64,000 nt of DNA from Rhodococcus sp. 06-462-5 (GCF_002258315.1 NZ_NOYD01000014.1:1-64000); one strand, 5' to 3'; positions 47,679 to 56,807 are shown, counted from the first letter of the stretch. Numbers and translations: made by a program. Notes: a model not told the origin generated them from the sequence alone.

Positions 47679-48388
47679 GATGCGACTGCTTCCGGGAGTT
47701 CGACGGCTGCGCGGCGGTGTGCGAGCAGGGCGACCGTGTTGTGCCGCATCCGGCGCCAGGTGGCCAGCTCGGCGTTGAAGGCGAGTGTTGTTCTGTCCCA
47801 CCAGAACACCTCTGTTCGATAGCGCTCGTCAGGGTAGGGAATCGGCGCGATCTGGGTGGCGATCACGGCTCCGGTGTCGAGCCATGCGGCACGGACGTGG
47901 GATGCCGCGGTGGCCAGGGCGTAGCGCGCGCCCAGAAGTGCGGTGCTGTAGGCGGGGGACTCCGCGATCATCGCGGTGACGGCGCGGCCGTGGGGTGCGT
48001 CCTGAGCGACCCATGCGGACTTGAGTTCGACCACTCCGTAGCCGATACGTTCGTCGAGCATGGTGTGCACGTGGCGGAGCCCTTCGGGATGTTCGGCGAA
48101 TTCGATGAGCGCGTGCGATTGATCGACCGATGAATACGGTCCCTGCACTCGTACCCCGCCGACTATTTGTCCGGTTCGATCGAGTGCGGCGAAGAACAGA
48201 GCCGTGGTGCCGCCGTCACGAATGGTCGACATTTCGAGTGCGGCGGTCACACCGTGTCGCATGTAGCTTTCTTCTGCGCCGTCCAGGAATTGTTCCCACA
48301 AGGCTGGATTTTCGGCGGGAGTGGTGGCCAGAACGAGGCATTGAGATCTGTCGTCCCAGTACGAAGGGACGTCGAACGGAATTGTCAT
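47675..48388 (-). CDS. GNAT-fold acyltransferase resembling FeeM/autoinducer synthases
   Basis: A 237-residue protein whose middle part has the acyl-homoserine-lactone-synthase/FeeM look. Visible stretches are LDRTGQIVGGVRVQGPY, then VVELKSAWV, followed by ALLGARYALATAASHVRAAWLDTG. FeeM-type enzymes join fatty acyl chains from acyl-ACP to amino acids. The similarity is from memory of the fold and not certain; a plain GNAT acetyltransferase is the alternative. It is the first gene of the cluster with ThiF/nitroreductase and GGDEF-EAL. Its ATG at 48388 lies 140 bp from the divergent dcd gene. Confidence 0.6.
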   Translation of the reverse strand: MTIPFDVPSYWDDRSQCLVLATTPAENPALWEQFLDGAEESYMRHGVTAALEMSTIRDGGTTALFFAALDRTGQIVGGVRVQGPYSSVDQSHALIEFAEHPEGLRHVHTMLDERIGYGVVELKSAWVAQDAPHGRAVTAMIAESPAYSTALLGARYALATAASHVRAAWLDTGAVIATQIAPIPYPDERYRTEVFWWDRTTLAFNAELATWRRMRHNTVALLAHRRAAVELPEAVAS

Positions 48389-48528
48389 TTCACTCTTTCT
48401 GATAGGAGTTGCCCGAATGTGAATGGTCGTGCCGCTCGATTGTCCGGCTTTTCCTTTGTGGAGCTACGTGTCGTGATCGGGGCTCGGGTGTGTCGCGGGG
48501 GACCGCCCAGGACCAGTAGCCTGCAGAG

Positions 48529-49107
48529 GTGCTGCTCTCCGACCGTGATATCCGTGCCGAAGTGACCCTGGGAAACCTGGCGATCGAACCGTTCGACCCG
48601 TCGATGGTTCAGCCGTCGAGTGTCGATGTGCGGCTCGACAAGCTTTTTCGGGTGTTCAACAACACCCGCTACACCCACATCGACCCGTCGCTGCAGCAGG
48701 ACGAGTTGACGACGCTGGTCGAACCTGCGGCCGGTGAGCCGTTCGTTCTTCATCCGGGTGAGTTCGTTCTCGGCTCCACGCTGGAATTGACGACGCTGCC
48801 GGACTACTTGGCCGGTCGACTCGAGGGGAAGAGCTCGCTCGGGCGGCTGGGTCTGCTGACGCACTCGACCGCAGGCTTCATCGATCCGGGCTTCAGCGGC
48901 CACATCACGCTGGAGCTGTCCAACGTCGCAAACCTTCCGATCACCTTGTGGCCGGGCATGAAGATCGGGCAGCTGTGTCTCTTCCGACTGTCCTCGCCGT
49001 CCGAGAATCCGTACGGCAGTGCCGCGGTGGGGTCCAAGTATCAGGGCCAGCGCGGGCCGACGCCGTCGAAGGCCTACCTGAATTTCGTTCGGTCGAGCGT
49101 CGAGTAA
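48529..49107 (+). CDS. dcd: dCTP deaminase (dUMP-forming)
   Basis: A 192-residue trimeric nucleotide deaminase. [29 protein letters not shown] contains the active-site core; [26 protein letters not shown] and [13 protein letters not shown] complete the family pattern. The actinobacterial enzymes turn dCTP directly to dUMP, supplying thymidylate synthesis and limiting dUTP. It starts at GTG 48529. Nothing links it functionally to the cluster upstream. It is followed by the Hsp70-like gene group on the same strand. Confidence 0.94.
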   Translation: MLLSDRDIRAEVTLGNLAIEPFDPSMVQPSSVDVRLDKLFRVFNNTRYTHIDPSLQQDELTTLVEPAAGEPFVLHPGEFVLGSTLELTTLPDYLAGRLEGKSSLGRLGLLTHSTAGFIDPGFSGHITLELSNVANLPITLWPGMKIGQLCLFRLSSPSENPYGSAAVGSKYQGQRGPTPSKAYLNFVRSSVE

Positions 49108-49213
49108 ACGATCACGTAGTTTGTTTCATCGCTGCGAAACGTGGTGAATGTCCGGTTGTAGCGGTACTCTGGTGACCTGACGTGGGTTGGGGCCTACCAG
49201 AGCGAGGTTTCTA

Positions 49214-50821
49214 GTGTCCGCGGTTCCCGATGTGTCCGTACTCGGCGCTTCGTTGGGGTCGAGTGGTCTTCGCAGCGTGATCAACGACAACGCTCGCTCC
49301 GGCGCTGTCCTGGAAGTACACGAGCCCGTCGCATCCCGACCCGCACCCAACGGCCTCGCTCCCGATCCGTGGGATGCCGTCATCACATCGGTACACAATC
49401 TGGCGACCGAGTACGCGTCTGCGGACTTCTACCCGGTGCTCGCGCTGCGCGAAAGCGCCCCCAAGACGGCCTACGACCAGGACTTTTCCGACGGCGTTGT
49501 GCTCGTGTCCGAACTCGGTGCGCAGTTGGGCGCGCTGCGTGAGACGCGGGTGCTGGCGGGCGAGCGCTGTGTCGCTCTGTTCGACGTCGGTGCATCCGGT
49601 ACCTCGGTCTCCGTCGTGGACATCGACAGCGGTGACGTCATCGCGTCGCGTCGTACGGACGCGCTCAGTGGTGACGACTGCGACCGGGTGCTGTGCGATC
49701 ACCTCATCGCGACGTTCGGTGCGGCCGAGGCGTTGACGGTCGAGGCTCGGCGGCGGCTCGTCCACGACGTCCGCGACGGGAAACACGAACTGGCACTGCT
49801 TCGTAGCGTGTCGATCATCGGACCGTTCGTCGGCGGCCGTGCGTCGCTGTGGCGTGGCAATCTCGACGAGCTCATCGGCGGCGCCGTGCATCGTGCCGTC
49901 TCGATGGCCGTCGACGTGCTCGACGAGGTGGGTGCGCAGGGCATTCACGTCGACGCCATCGTCGCCGTCGGCGGTGGTGCCAACATGCAGATAATTCGGC
50001 AGGTCCTGTTCGACGCGGTCTCGATGCCGGTCTACGTGCCCGAGCAGCCGGAACTGCTGGCGGCGCACGGCGCTGCTGGGATCGCTCGGACGGTGGGTCT
50101 GCGGCCGACGCCGGCACCGCCCGAGGTGCTCACCGATCGGTTCGCTGCCGTGGATCGAGATTCCGCAGACCTGAAGGTGGCGGCGGTTGCCCCGGTGGCC
50201 TCGAAGCGCCCGCGGCACAGCGACACCTCCTCCAAGCGCATGACCAGGGTCAACAAGTCCCGACACCTCGGTGGCGCGCTCGCGGCACTCGTCGCGGTGT
50301 GCGCAGCCGGCACCGTGGTCACTGCGGCGGCGCGCACCGGTGGCGACGATCCAGCGCCGTCGGTGAACAGTTCGCAGGACTCCTCACAGACCGTTCGGTC
50401 GCAGTCCGTGGTGCCTGCCGCCGATGGGTCACCCGCCGACCCCACCGGATCGTCGGTGCCGCTCGTGACCACGACGGCACAGACCTCCCCTCCGGTCGGC
50501 GCACCGGCGTCGTCGCCGTCCTCGTCATCGGCCGACGCACCGACCACGGCGGGCGCGGCGAGCACCACCGCAGCTCGGCGCACCGTGGCCACGACCAGTG
50601 CCCCGTCCGACATCCAGGAGACGACGGCACCCGACAGGCCCACCCCCGATCGGTCGACCGTGGTGCCGACGACGGTCCCACCAGTCACCACGACTCGGCC
50701 GACCACGACGCGCCCCGCCACGACGACCAGGGCCACGACGACGACGCGTCCCCCGACCACCACGCGGTCCACTCGGACGTTCGATATTCCGTTCCCGGAC
50801 TTCGACTTTCCGCGACGCTGA
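49214..50821 (+). CDS. Membrane-anchored Hsp70/actin-like ATPase with Ser/Thr/Pro-rich outer tail
   Basis: A 535-residue protein. The cytoplasmic part (1-300) has an Hsp70/actin-fold nucleotide site: phosphate-1 loop GASLGSSGLR (11-20), phosphate-2 loop FDVGASGTSVSVVD (123-136) and adenosine motif AVGGGAN (251-257). A basic linker precedes one membrane helix (352-374). The outside part (380-535) is rich in Ser/Thr/Pro/Ala, with TTTRP-like repeats and the ending DIPFPDFDFPRR. No substrate-binding domain of DnaK type is present. Such a protein may couple inner ATP state to an outer wall-linked segment; the role is unknown. The GTG at 49214 has a GCGAGG site. The paralogue at 54089 lacks the anchor and tail. 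Confidence 0.72.
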   Translation: MSAVPDVSVLGASLGSSGLRSVINDNARSGAVLEVHEPVASRPAPNGLAPDPWDAVITSVHNLATEYASADFYPVLALRESAPKTAYDQDFSDGVVLVSELGAQLGALRETRVLAGERCVALFDVGASGTSVSVVDIDSGDVIASRRTDALSGDDCDRVLCDHLIATFGAAEALTVEARRRLVHDVRDGKHELALLRSVSIIGPFVGGRASLWRGNLDELIGGAVHRAVSMAVDVLDEVGAQGIHVDAIVAVGGGANMQIIRQVLFDAVSMPVYVPEQPELLAAHGAAGIARTVGLRPTPAPPEVLTDRFAAVDRDSADLKVAAVAPVASKRPRHSDTSSKRMTRVNKSRHLGGALAALVAVCAAGTVVTAAARTGGDDPAPSVNSSQDSSQTVRSQSVVPAADGSPADPTGSSVPLVTTTAQTSPPVGAPASSPSSSSADAPTTAGAASTTAARRTVATTSAPSDIQETTAPDRPTPDRSTVVPTTVPPVTTTRPTTTRPATTTRATTTTRPPTTTRSTRTFDIPFPDFDFPRR

Positions 50822-50876
50822 CCGGTCTGCGCTTTCCGGCTCCATCGGCCCCGGTACTCGAGGCAGGATGAGAGGT

Positions 50877-52319
50877 ATGGAGTCGATTCAGACCGAGCGC
50901 GAAGACAAGTTCGACGTCGACGCAGATTTTCAGTTGCCCACTCTCGCTTCACTGGTGCCCGCAGGCGGCGCACTGGCATCGAGCGAGACCGACCTGAGCA
51001 GTGAGTACTTCGACACTGCCGGCCACGACCTGTTGCGGCGCGGAATCACGGTTCGGCGTCGTACCGGTGATTCCGACAACGGCTGGCACGCGAAGGTCCC
51101 GGCGGAGAAGGCGCGGACCGAGATTCGGCTCCCCCTCGGCAACAGTGCGCACAATGCGGTGCCGGACGAGCTGAACGACGTGCTGCGCGGTGCGGTGATG
51201 GGGGCGGAGTTGTCCGCGGTCGCGACTCTGACGACGCATCGAACGATTCACACCGTGTCCGACGCCGATGGGGCTGTGGTCGCGGAAGTTGCCGACGACG
51301 AGGTCTCTGTCGTCCTGATCGGCGGCGCGACCGGACCGCGGTGGCGGGAGGTCGAGGTGGAACTCGGACCCGCAGGCTCGGAGTCGTTTCTGAAGAAGGC
51401 GGGAAAGATGCTGCGCGCCGCCGGTGCTCGGCCGTCGGCGCATCCGTCGAAGCTGGATCGGGCGCTGTCGGTGGTGCGCCAGGTGCCCGCCGAACCCGGG
51501 GTGGTGCTGTTGGCGGACTATCTCGACGATCAGGCGCAGGCGATCGTTGCGGGCGATGTCTATCTGCGTCGAGGGCTGGATCCGATTCATTCCACGCGGG
51601 TGGCGATTCGGCGATACCGCAGTACTCTCCGCGTGTTCGGGAGCTTGTTCGAGGACGAGCCCGCCGCGCAGCTCGAGGCCGAACTGTCCTGGTATGCAAG
51701 CATTCTCGGTGAGGTGCGCGATCGTCAGGTGCAGCGTGCCCGGTTCGCGGCTGCGTTGCGCGAACTGCCGCCGGAACTGGTGCTCGGGCCGGTCGCGTCG
51801 CGCATAGAGAACGACCTGCTGGCCGAGCAGATTCGGTACCGCGAGGCGGCGATGACCGAACTCGACGGCGACCGCTACCGTGCGCTGCTCACGACGCTGT
51901 CGGAGTGGTCGCGCGGGCTACCGATCGACGGCGAGGTCACCGATCGCGTGTTGGTCAAGCTGGCGCGCAAGGCAGGGAAGAAGGCGATCGATCGCACGAA
52001 GAGTGCCGTGCGCGGCACCGACGACGAGGCGCTGCATCGCGCACGGAAGGCGTCGAAGCGCGCGCGGTACGCGGCCGAGTTGGTTGCGCCGGTGGTGGAC
52101 AAGAAGACGTCGAAAGCGAACATCAAGCACTTCAAGACGATTCAAGAGGTGCTGGGGGAGCATCAGGACGCGGTGATCGCGGCCGAAATTCTGCGGACTC
52201 TCGGCGCGCGAGCAGGGACGACGGCGGGGGAGAACGGATTCACGTTCGGCCTGCTCTTCGAGCGCGAGCGCCGTGCCGCGGAGATGGCCCGGGACGAGGC
52301 GAGCAGGTTGGAGTTCTGA
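50877..52319 (+). CDS. CYTH and CHAD domain protein
   Basis: A 480-residue protein. The N-terminal CYTH triphosphate tunnel domain (about 1-200) begins QTEREDKFDV with the ExExK motif (Glu7-Glu9-Lys11), and the C-terminal CHAD domain (about 215-475) is helical and rich in conserved His/Arg (IHSTRVAIRRYRSTLRVFG, HRARKASKRARYAAEL). CYTH proteins hydrolyse triphosphates or bind tripolyphosphate; CHAD binds polyphosphate. The likely role is polyphosphate or triphosphate metabolism. The ATG at 50877 is the family-typical start; another ATG lies at 50868. It sits between two members of the Hsp70-like group. Confidence 0.92.
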   Translation: MESIQTEREDKFDVDADFQLPTLASLVPAGGALASSETDLSSEYFDTAGHDLLRRGITVRRRTGDSDNGWHAKVPAEKARTEIRLPLGNSAHNAVPDELNDVLRGAVMGAELSAVATLTTHRTIHTVSDADGAVVAEVADDEVSVVLIGGATGPRWREVEVELGPAGSESFLKKAGKMLRAAGARPSAHPSKLDRALSVVRQVPAEPGVVLLADYLDDQAQAIVAGDVYLRRGLDPIHSTRVAIRRYRSTLRVFGSLFEDEPAAQLEAELSWYASILGEVRDRQVQRARFAAALRELPPELVLGPVASRIENDLLAEQIRYREAAMTELDGDRYRALLTTLSEWSRGLPIDGEVTDRVLVKLARKAGKKAIDRTKSAVRGTDDEALHRARKASKRARYAAELVAPVVDKKTSKANIKHFKTIQEVLGEHQDAVIAAEILRTLGARAGTTAGENGFTFGLLFERERRAAEMARDEASRLEF

Positions 52320-52400
52320 TCGTCGAAACCGGTTTATTTCCCCGATTCTAGGCTCGAAGGGTACTCTGAGTCGGAATCGAATTCGGGGGAGTCGACGATC

Positions 52401-53510
52401 ATGGCCATTGCGCTCGGGGTGCACGTCGGTGTCGAAGAAGTGTCCGCCTCGCTGGTCGAGGCCGATCTGCCCGAACTCGGGCCCATTTCCACTCGCACGG
52501 TGTCCGTTTCCGCGGTTCCCGGCGGTGTCGGTGACGCCGTCACCACGATGCTCGGAATCATGAGGGTACAAGCGGCTCAGAACGACCTGCTGATCAGCGG
52601 TTCCGGGGTGGTCTGCGACAGCATCGCGCTCTGCGGGATCGTTCGCGCCGCTCTGGCCGCCCATCATGTTCGCGACGTCGGGGTGGTGGATGCCGGCGAT
52701 CCTCGATTGAATGCCGACTGTTCGCTCGACATCGCGGCGGCACTGTTCGGCACCGCCGAAGCTCCCGCGGCGTGGACGGGCGAGTCGGTGGCCGCCCCTG
52801 CGGAGGCGGTCGACGAGGTCTGGGCCGGTTCCGGGAGCAATACGGCCGGTACGCCACGCAGCGCGCGATTGACGATGATCGGATTGGGCGTCGCGGTTCT
52901 CGCGGCACTGAGCGGAGCCACGGTGTGGGCACTGTCGGAGGCCGGTCCGACACAGAATGCCGTGGTCGACAGCGCGGATCCGACCGAGATGCCGTCGGCC
53001 GGGGGCAGCGAAGTCGCATCGTCGACGGTGGCGGTGGTCGCCGATTCGGCGGTCCCACCTGTCGGCCCGTCGGCTGCTCCGCGTGTCGAGGCCGGAGTGT
53101 TCGAGGCCCCCGTGTACGGGCCGGTGCCGGTCGGTACCTGGAGCGAAGCGCTCCCCGCGGGTCCGATCCCCACTTCGTCCGGCGAGGTGTCGTCGAGCGG
53201 CGGCAACTCCGGTGCTGTCCAGCCAGGTGGCGGCAGACCCGGCGCGGTCACCGGCGGAGGCGGCGACGATGACAGTGGCGACTCGGACGGCGATGGGGGC
53301 GGCGGGGCACCGGGCGGCGGCAACCCGGGTGGCGGTGGATCCGACGGTGGTGATTCGGGTGGAGAAGAAACGCCGACCGTCGATCCGGAACCAGAGCCCG
53401 AGCCCGAGGTTCCGACGACCACGGACCCGTCCGAGCCGACCACCGAGGTTCCGGTCACCACCGAACCCACCACCGTCGACGAAGAACCGTCGGTGAGTCC
53501 GGTCGAATAG
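52401..53510 (+). CDS. Single-pass membrane protein with degenerate Hsp70-like head and Gly/Pro/Thr-rich tail
   Basis: A 369-residue protein. The inner part (1-150) begins IALGVHVGVEEVSASLVEA, similar to the phosphate-1 strand-loop-strand of the neighbours, but phosphate-2 and adenosine motifs are absent, so ATP binding is doubtful. One membrane helix follows (157-178). The outer part is Ser/Pro-rich, then a Gly/Asp-rich stretch (about 285-325), then Glu/Pro/Thr repeats (EPEPEPEVPTTTDPS). It looks like a shortened relative of the protein at 49214. The ATG at 52401 follows a GGGGGAG site. It is followed by the ANTAR gene. Confidence 0.65.
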   Translation: MAIALGVHVGVEEVSASLVEADLPELGPISTRTVSVSAVPGGVGDAVTTMLGIMRVQAAQNDLLISGSGVVCDSIALCGIVRAALAAHHVRDVGVVDAGDPRLNADCSLDIAAALFGTAEAPAAWTGESVAAPAEAVDEVWAGSGSNTAGTPRSARLTMIGLGVAVLAALSGATVWALSEAGPTQNAVVDSADPTEMPSAGGSEVASSTVAVVADSAVPPVGPSAAPRVEAGVFEAPVYGPVPVGTWSEALPAGPIPTSSGEVSSSGGNSGAVQPGGGRPGAVTGGGGDDDSGDSDGDGGGGAPGGGNPGGGGSDGGDSGGEETPTVDPEPEPEPEVPTTTDPSEPTTEVPVTTEPTTVDEEPSVSPVE

Positions 53511-53660
53511 CCCCGATTCGTTGATTCCATTGTGAGCGAGCGGCTTTGATACTCGGACAAGTCCTTCGCGTGACGGGTGTGTGAATTCGACTCCGACACC
53601 TGAACTTCTGCTCACGCGTCGCTACCATCGAGTGATCGACCAGTAGACGGTGAGTATTCG

Positions 53661-53948
53661 ATGACCGACCATCCCGCAGCAGAACCGGTGACCCGCACGA
53701 CCATCGACAGGGCAGTGGGTGTTCTCATCGCACTGCGTGGCTGTAGTCCGGAGGATGCGTTCGCCGAATTGGCGGCGCACAGCTTCCGTTTCGATGTCTC
53801 CCTCGTACAGTCTGCTCGCTCCATCGTCGCGGCCGCGCGTGGGATGGACTCGGCGAACGGCGTTGCCTGTTCGGCGATGACGTCGGCGCAGGAGGAATGG
53901 GGCCCGCTGCTGGCGGACCGTCGAGATCCTTACGATCACGTCGCCTGA
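53661..53948 (+). CDS. Small ANTAR-domain protein
   Basis: A 95-residue protein with almost nothing but an ANTAR helical domain. IDRAVGVLIALRGCSPEDAFAELAAHSFRFDVSLVQSARSIV, read in consecutive parts, matches the RNA-binding antitermination fold (A-x-G-x-L, then A-x-x-x-L). ANTAR proteins bind dual-hairpin RNA and prevent termination. No receiver or GAF sensor domain is fused, so it may need a partner. It lies between two Hsp70-like genes and may act on transcripts of that group; no clear double-hairpin target is visible to me. Confidence 0.78.
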   Translation: MTDHPAAEPVTRTTIDRAVGVLIALRGCSPEDAFAELAAHSFRFDVSLVQSARSIVAAARGMDSANGVACSAMTSAQEEWGPLLADRRDPYDHVA

Positions 53949-54088
53949 GATCGGGCGACACTTGTTCGGCTGCTTGTTATATCTCCCAAAACAAACCAAA
54001 AGTTCATTCAGATACCGAGATTGCTGTCCAGACGGCGGTTCGGCGGCTACTATCGGCAGGTCGGAGTAGCCAGTCGAGTCGAGGAATC

Positions 54089-55057
54089 ATGAGAACAGTC
54101 CTTGGTGTTTCGGTGGGTTCTGCCACTGCCCGAGGGGTCGCAGTCGATGCGATCGACGAGTCGGTGCGGTCGGCCCACATCGTTCACTCGTTCGATCCTG
54201 ACGACCACCTTCAGGTGGCCATCGACTTGCTGGACTCCATGTCGCGCGACCAGATGGTCGACAGAACAGACATCGTGTTGGCGGTGCCCGACGATCCCGG
54301 TGCTCGCGCGCGTACGTCCGCCTACTCCACGTACGAGGCCGATCGCCTGCTTGTTGCCTCCGAACTCGGAGCTCAACTGCGGTATCTGCGGGGCACGGGC
54401 CAGCTCGAGGGCGCTCGTACCGTCGCGGTCTGCGACATCGGGGCGTCCGGCACCACGATGTCCGTCGCAGACCCGGCCACCGGTACGGTCTTCAGTTCGG
54501 TGCGCACCACGCTGTTCGGGGGCAACAGCTGCGACGAGCAGCTTGCCCGCTACTTGCTCTCGACGTACGGAGCGGACGAGTTGGCGTCCGATCGCGCCCG
54601 AGCAGAATTGACGGTGTCGGTCCGAACCGCGCGCGAGCAGCTATCCCGACTGCGGGTGGCGGAAGTTGCCGGACCCTTCGTCGGTGGTCCGGTCAGGTTG
54701 TGGCGCAATACCTTCGACGATGTTCTCGAGCGCAGCATTCGTTCGTTGGAGGACTGGGTGGCCAGTGTCATCGTCGACGCGCCCTGTGCCGTCCACGCGC
54801 TGGTGATGGTCGGTGGCTGCGCCAATATTCCGACGCTGAGGCGCCTGTTTCGCCGTGATCTGATGCTGCCGGTCGTCGCACCTGCCAATCCGGAGTCCCT
54901 CACTGCGCACGGTGCGGCTCTGATGGCAGTCGACGCGGTCGCGTCGCGTCGACACCGCCCGCGTGGTGCCACGATCGCCAACGTTGCGCCGTCGCAACAC
55001 GCCTCGATGGTGGGCATGGTGGGCTACCACGACACACCGCGACACCGCTCGGCTTGA
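54089..55057 (+). CDS. Hsp70/actin-like ATPase-fold protein, soluble
   Basis: A 322-residue protein that is nearly all nucleotide-binding fold. It shows phosphate-1 LGVSVGSATARGVAVDA at the N-terminus, phosphate-2 CDIGASGTTMSVADPATG (about 113-130) and adenosine motif VMVGGCANIPTL (about 245-256). It shares ELGAQLRYLRGTG and GPFVGGPVRLWRNTFDDVLE with the membrane-anchored protein at 49214, so the two are close paralogues. It lacks a DnaK substrate domain. The ATG at 54089 has a GAGGAA site. Function unknown; a partner of the anchored version is plausible. Confidence 0.75.
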   Translation: MRTVLGVSVGSATARGVAVDAIDESVRSAHIVHSFDPDDHLQVAIDLLDSMSRDQMVDRTDIVLAVPDDPGARARTSAYSTYEADRLLVASELGAQLRYLRGTGQLEGARTVAVCDIGASGTTMSVADPATGTVFSSVRTTLFGGNSCDEQLARYLLSTYGADELASDRARAELTVSVRTAREQLSRLRVAEVAGPFVGGPVRLWRNTFDDVLERSIRSLEDWVASVIVDAPCAVHALVMVGGCANIPTLRRLFRRDLMLPVVAPANPESLTAHGAALMAVDAVASRRHRPRGATIANVAPSQHASMVGMVGYHDTPRHRSA

Positions 55058-55143
55058 ACCCGCCGGCCTGGCCAACGAACGCCGTTGTTCGGTAGGTTGC
55101 TCGGGTAATGGTGAACAGTGGGGTACGAGACGGTGGGACAACA

Positions 55144-56223
55144 GTGGCAGAGCAGGTAGCGGAGTCCGGTACGGCAGCAACCGACGGGGAGGCATTCGAT
55201 CCGGCGGAACATGCTCGGAGCATGGTCGGTTATCACTACCGCACCGAGGACTACTACGAGGTGGGCCGCGAGAAGGTCCGTGAATACGCCCGTGCCGTCC
55301 AGGATTTCCACCCCGCCCACTGGGACGGCGACGCCGCCGCCGCGCTGGGTCACAGTGCCCTCGTCGCACCTCTGACGTTCATGTCGCTGGTCGGCACCCT
55401 CGCGCAGAAGAAGCTTCTTCAGTCCATCGCCGAGGGCTACGACCTGAGCCAGATTCTGCAGACCGATCAGGTGCTGGTGTTCCAGAAGCCGATCCTTGCC
55501 GGCGATCAGCTGACCTGCGATGTGTCGCTCGATTCGTTCAAGACGGTCATGGGCCGCGACATGATGGTCACCAAGAACGTCGTGTCCAACCAGAAGAACG
55601 AACTGGTGCAGACGACGTACACCACGCTCCTCGTCGGTCGGTCCGGCGAGATCGATCCGGCCATCGCCGAGTCTGCCAAGAACTTGGTGATGTTCGGCGC
55701 GACGACGGACGTCAGCGGTGCCGATTCCGGCGAGAGCGGCACACTGTCCACTCCGCAGGAACACGAACCGCTGGTCGTCGAGGAGTACCGGGGTCGGCCT
55801 ACGCAGAAGTTCGACGACGTGAACGTCGGCGACGAACTGCCGCCACGCACGGTGCGCCTGACCCGCGGTGACCTGGTCAACTACGCAGGTGTTGCCGGCG
55901 ACGCGAACCCGATTCACTGGAGTGAGCAGTTCGCCAAGCTGATCGATCTCGAGAATGTGCTGGCCCACGGGATGCTCACGATGGGCGTCGGCGGCGGCTA
56001 CATCACCGAATGGCTCGGCGACCCGGGCGCTGTGAAGGACTACACCGTCCGCTTCACCACGCCTATCCCGGTGGACACCCACAAGGCCGCCGAAATCGTC
56101 TTCACCGGCAAGATCAAGTCCAAGGACGAGGCAACTCGTACTGCAGTGATCTCACTGGGCGCGACATTCGAGGGCAAGCGAATCTTCGGCCACCGCGCTA
56201 CGGCAACAGTGCAATTGGGCTGA
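55144..56223 (+). CDS. Fused (3R)-hydroxyacyl-ACP dehydratase HadA/HadB
   Basis: A protein of about 359 residues with two hotdog domains. The N-terminal half is HadA-like (SMVGYHYRTEDYYEVGREKVREYARAV and later VFQKPILAGDQL). The C-terminal half is HadB-like with the hydratase-2 motif YAGVAGDANPIHWSEQFAKLIDL. Separate HadA and HadB subunits dehydrate 3-hydroxyacyl-ACP in mycolic acid elongation; single-chain fusions occur in some Corynebacteriales. The GTG at 55144 has a GGTGGGA site and is preferred over the ATG at 55108. The stop codon TGA runs directly into palindromic repeat copy 2. Confidence 0.88.
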   Translation: MAEQVAESGTAATDGEAFDPAEHARSMVGYHYRTEDYYEVGREKVREYARAVQDFHPAHWDGDAAAALGHSALVAPLTFMSLVGTLAQKKLLQSIAEGYDLSQILQTDQVLVFQKPILAGDQLTCDVSLDSFKTVMGRDMMVTKNVVSNQKNELVQTTYTTLLVGRSGEIDPAIAESAKNLVMFGATTDVSGADSGESGTLSTPQEHEPLVVEEYRGRPTQKFDDVNVGDELPPRTVRLTRGDLVNYAGVAGDANPIHWSEQFAKLIDLENVLAHGMLTMGVGGGYITEWLGDPGAVKDYTVRFTTPIPVDTHKAAEIVFTGKIKSKDEATRTAVISLGATFEGKRIFGHRATATVQLG

Positions 56224-56234
56224 GTGCCTGCGGC

Positions 56235-56278
56235 AGTGGTGTGGTTGAGTGCCCTGGGCGGCACTCATTCACACCACT
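56235..56278. terminator. Stop-abutting palindrome, repeat family copy 2
   Basis: AGTGGTGTGGTTGAGTGCC (56235-56253) pairs with GGCACTCATTCACACCACT (56260-56278), with one G-T pair and one mismatch. The HadAB stop TGA begins the flank TGAGTGCCTGCGGCAGTGG. It lies between HadAB (plus) and the VOC gene (minus). The 188-bp gap holds nothing else I can support. Confidence 0.75.
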
Positions 56279-56411
56279 CGATGCTCGGGCGACTGGCGAG
56301 TTGGTGGGTGGGGCCGCCTTTGCCGCGGATCGGCTCCCCAGTTTTGGATTCCTGACTCCGATCGGCGTCGGGTATCCATATGTGGGGAGCTGATCTGCAG
56401 GTGCGCCAGGC

Positions 56412-56807
56412 TCACGCTCTCACGAAGATGCAGAAGGGGTGGCCGGCCGGGTCGGCATAGATTCTGATCGGTTCTTCTGGATCGTCTCGCAGGTCCCGCA
56501 ACAGTCGCGCACCCAGTTCGATTGCGCGCGAATGCTCTTCGTCGAGTTGCTCGACGGTGTCGACGCGGAAGTCCAGGTGCAACATCTGGGGGTGTTCGCC
56601 GTCCGGCCATGTTGCGGCCGGCAGTGCGGCGATCTGCTGAAACGCAATTCGCCACGAACCGTCGGGTGCGGTGATCGCGAGCCAATCCGGATCGACCAGT
56701 TCGGCGTCGCCGGGGATGTACTCGAATCCCAGTAGTTGCCGATAGAACTCTGCCGACTCACGGGCATCGGTGCAGTCGAGAACCACTTGATGTACCGAAA
56801 TGTTCAT
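56412..56807 (-). CDS. VOC family (glyoxalase-like) protein
   Basis: A 131-residue single-chain VOC fold, with ISVHQVVLDCTDARESAEFYRQLLGFE at the start and EPIRIYADPAGHPFCIFV at the end, made of two paired beta-alpha-beta-beta-beta halves. Metal ligands would be His, Glu and others around LHLDFRVD. Such proteins act as glyoxalases, dioxygenases or drug-binding proteins; activity is undetermined. The ATG at 56807 overlaps the stop of a decayed upstream reading frame (56804-56974) as ATGA. It is the last gene of a small operon begun by the HxlR gene. Confidence 0.85.
   Translation of the reverse strand: MNISVHQVVLDCTDARESAEFYRQLLGFEYIPGDAELVDPDWLAITAPDGSWRIAFQQIAALPAATWPDGEHPQMLHLDFRVDTVEQLDEEHSRAIELGARLLRDLRDDPEEPIRIYADPAGHPFCIFVRA

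Noticed and set aside
49214..55057. Type VII secretion locus
   Set aside because: Hsp70-like proteins with membrane tails recalled T7SS-associated proteins, but no EccB-E, mycosin or WXG100 genes are in the window.
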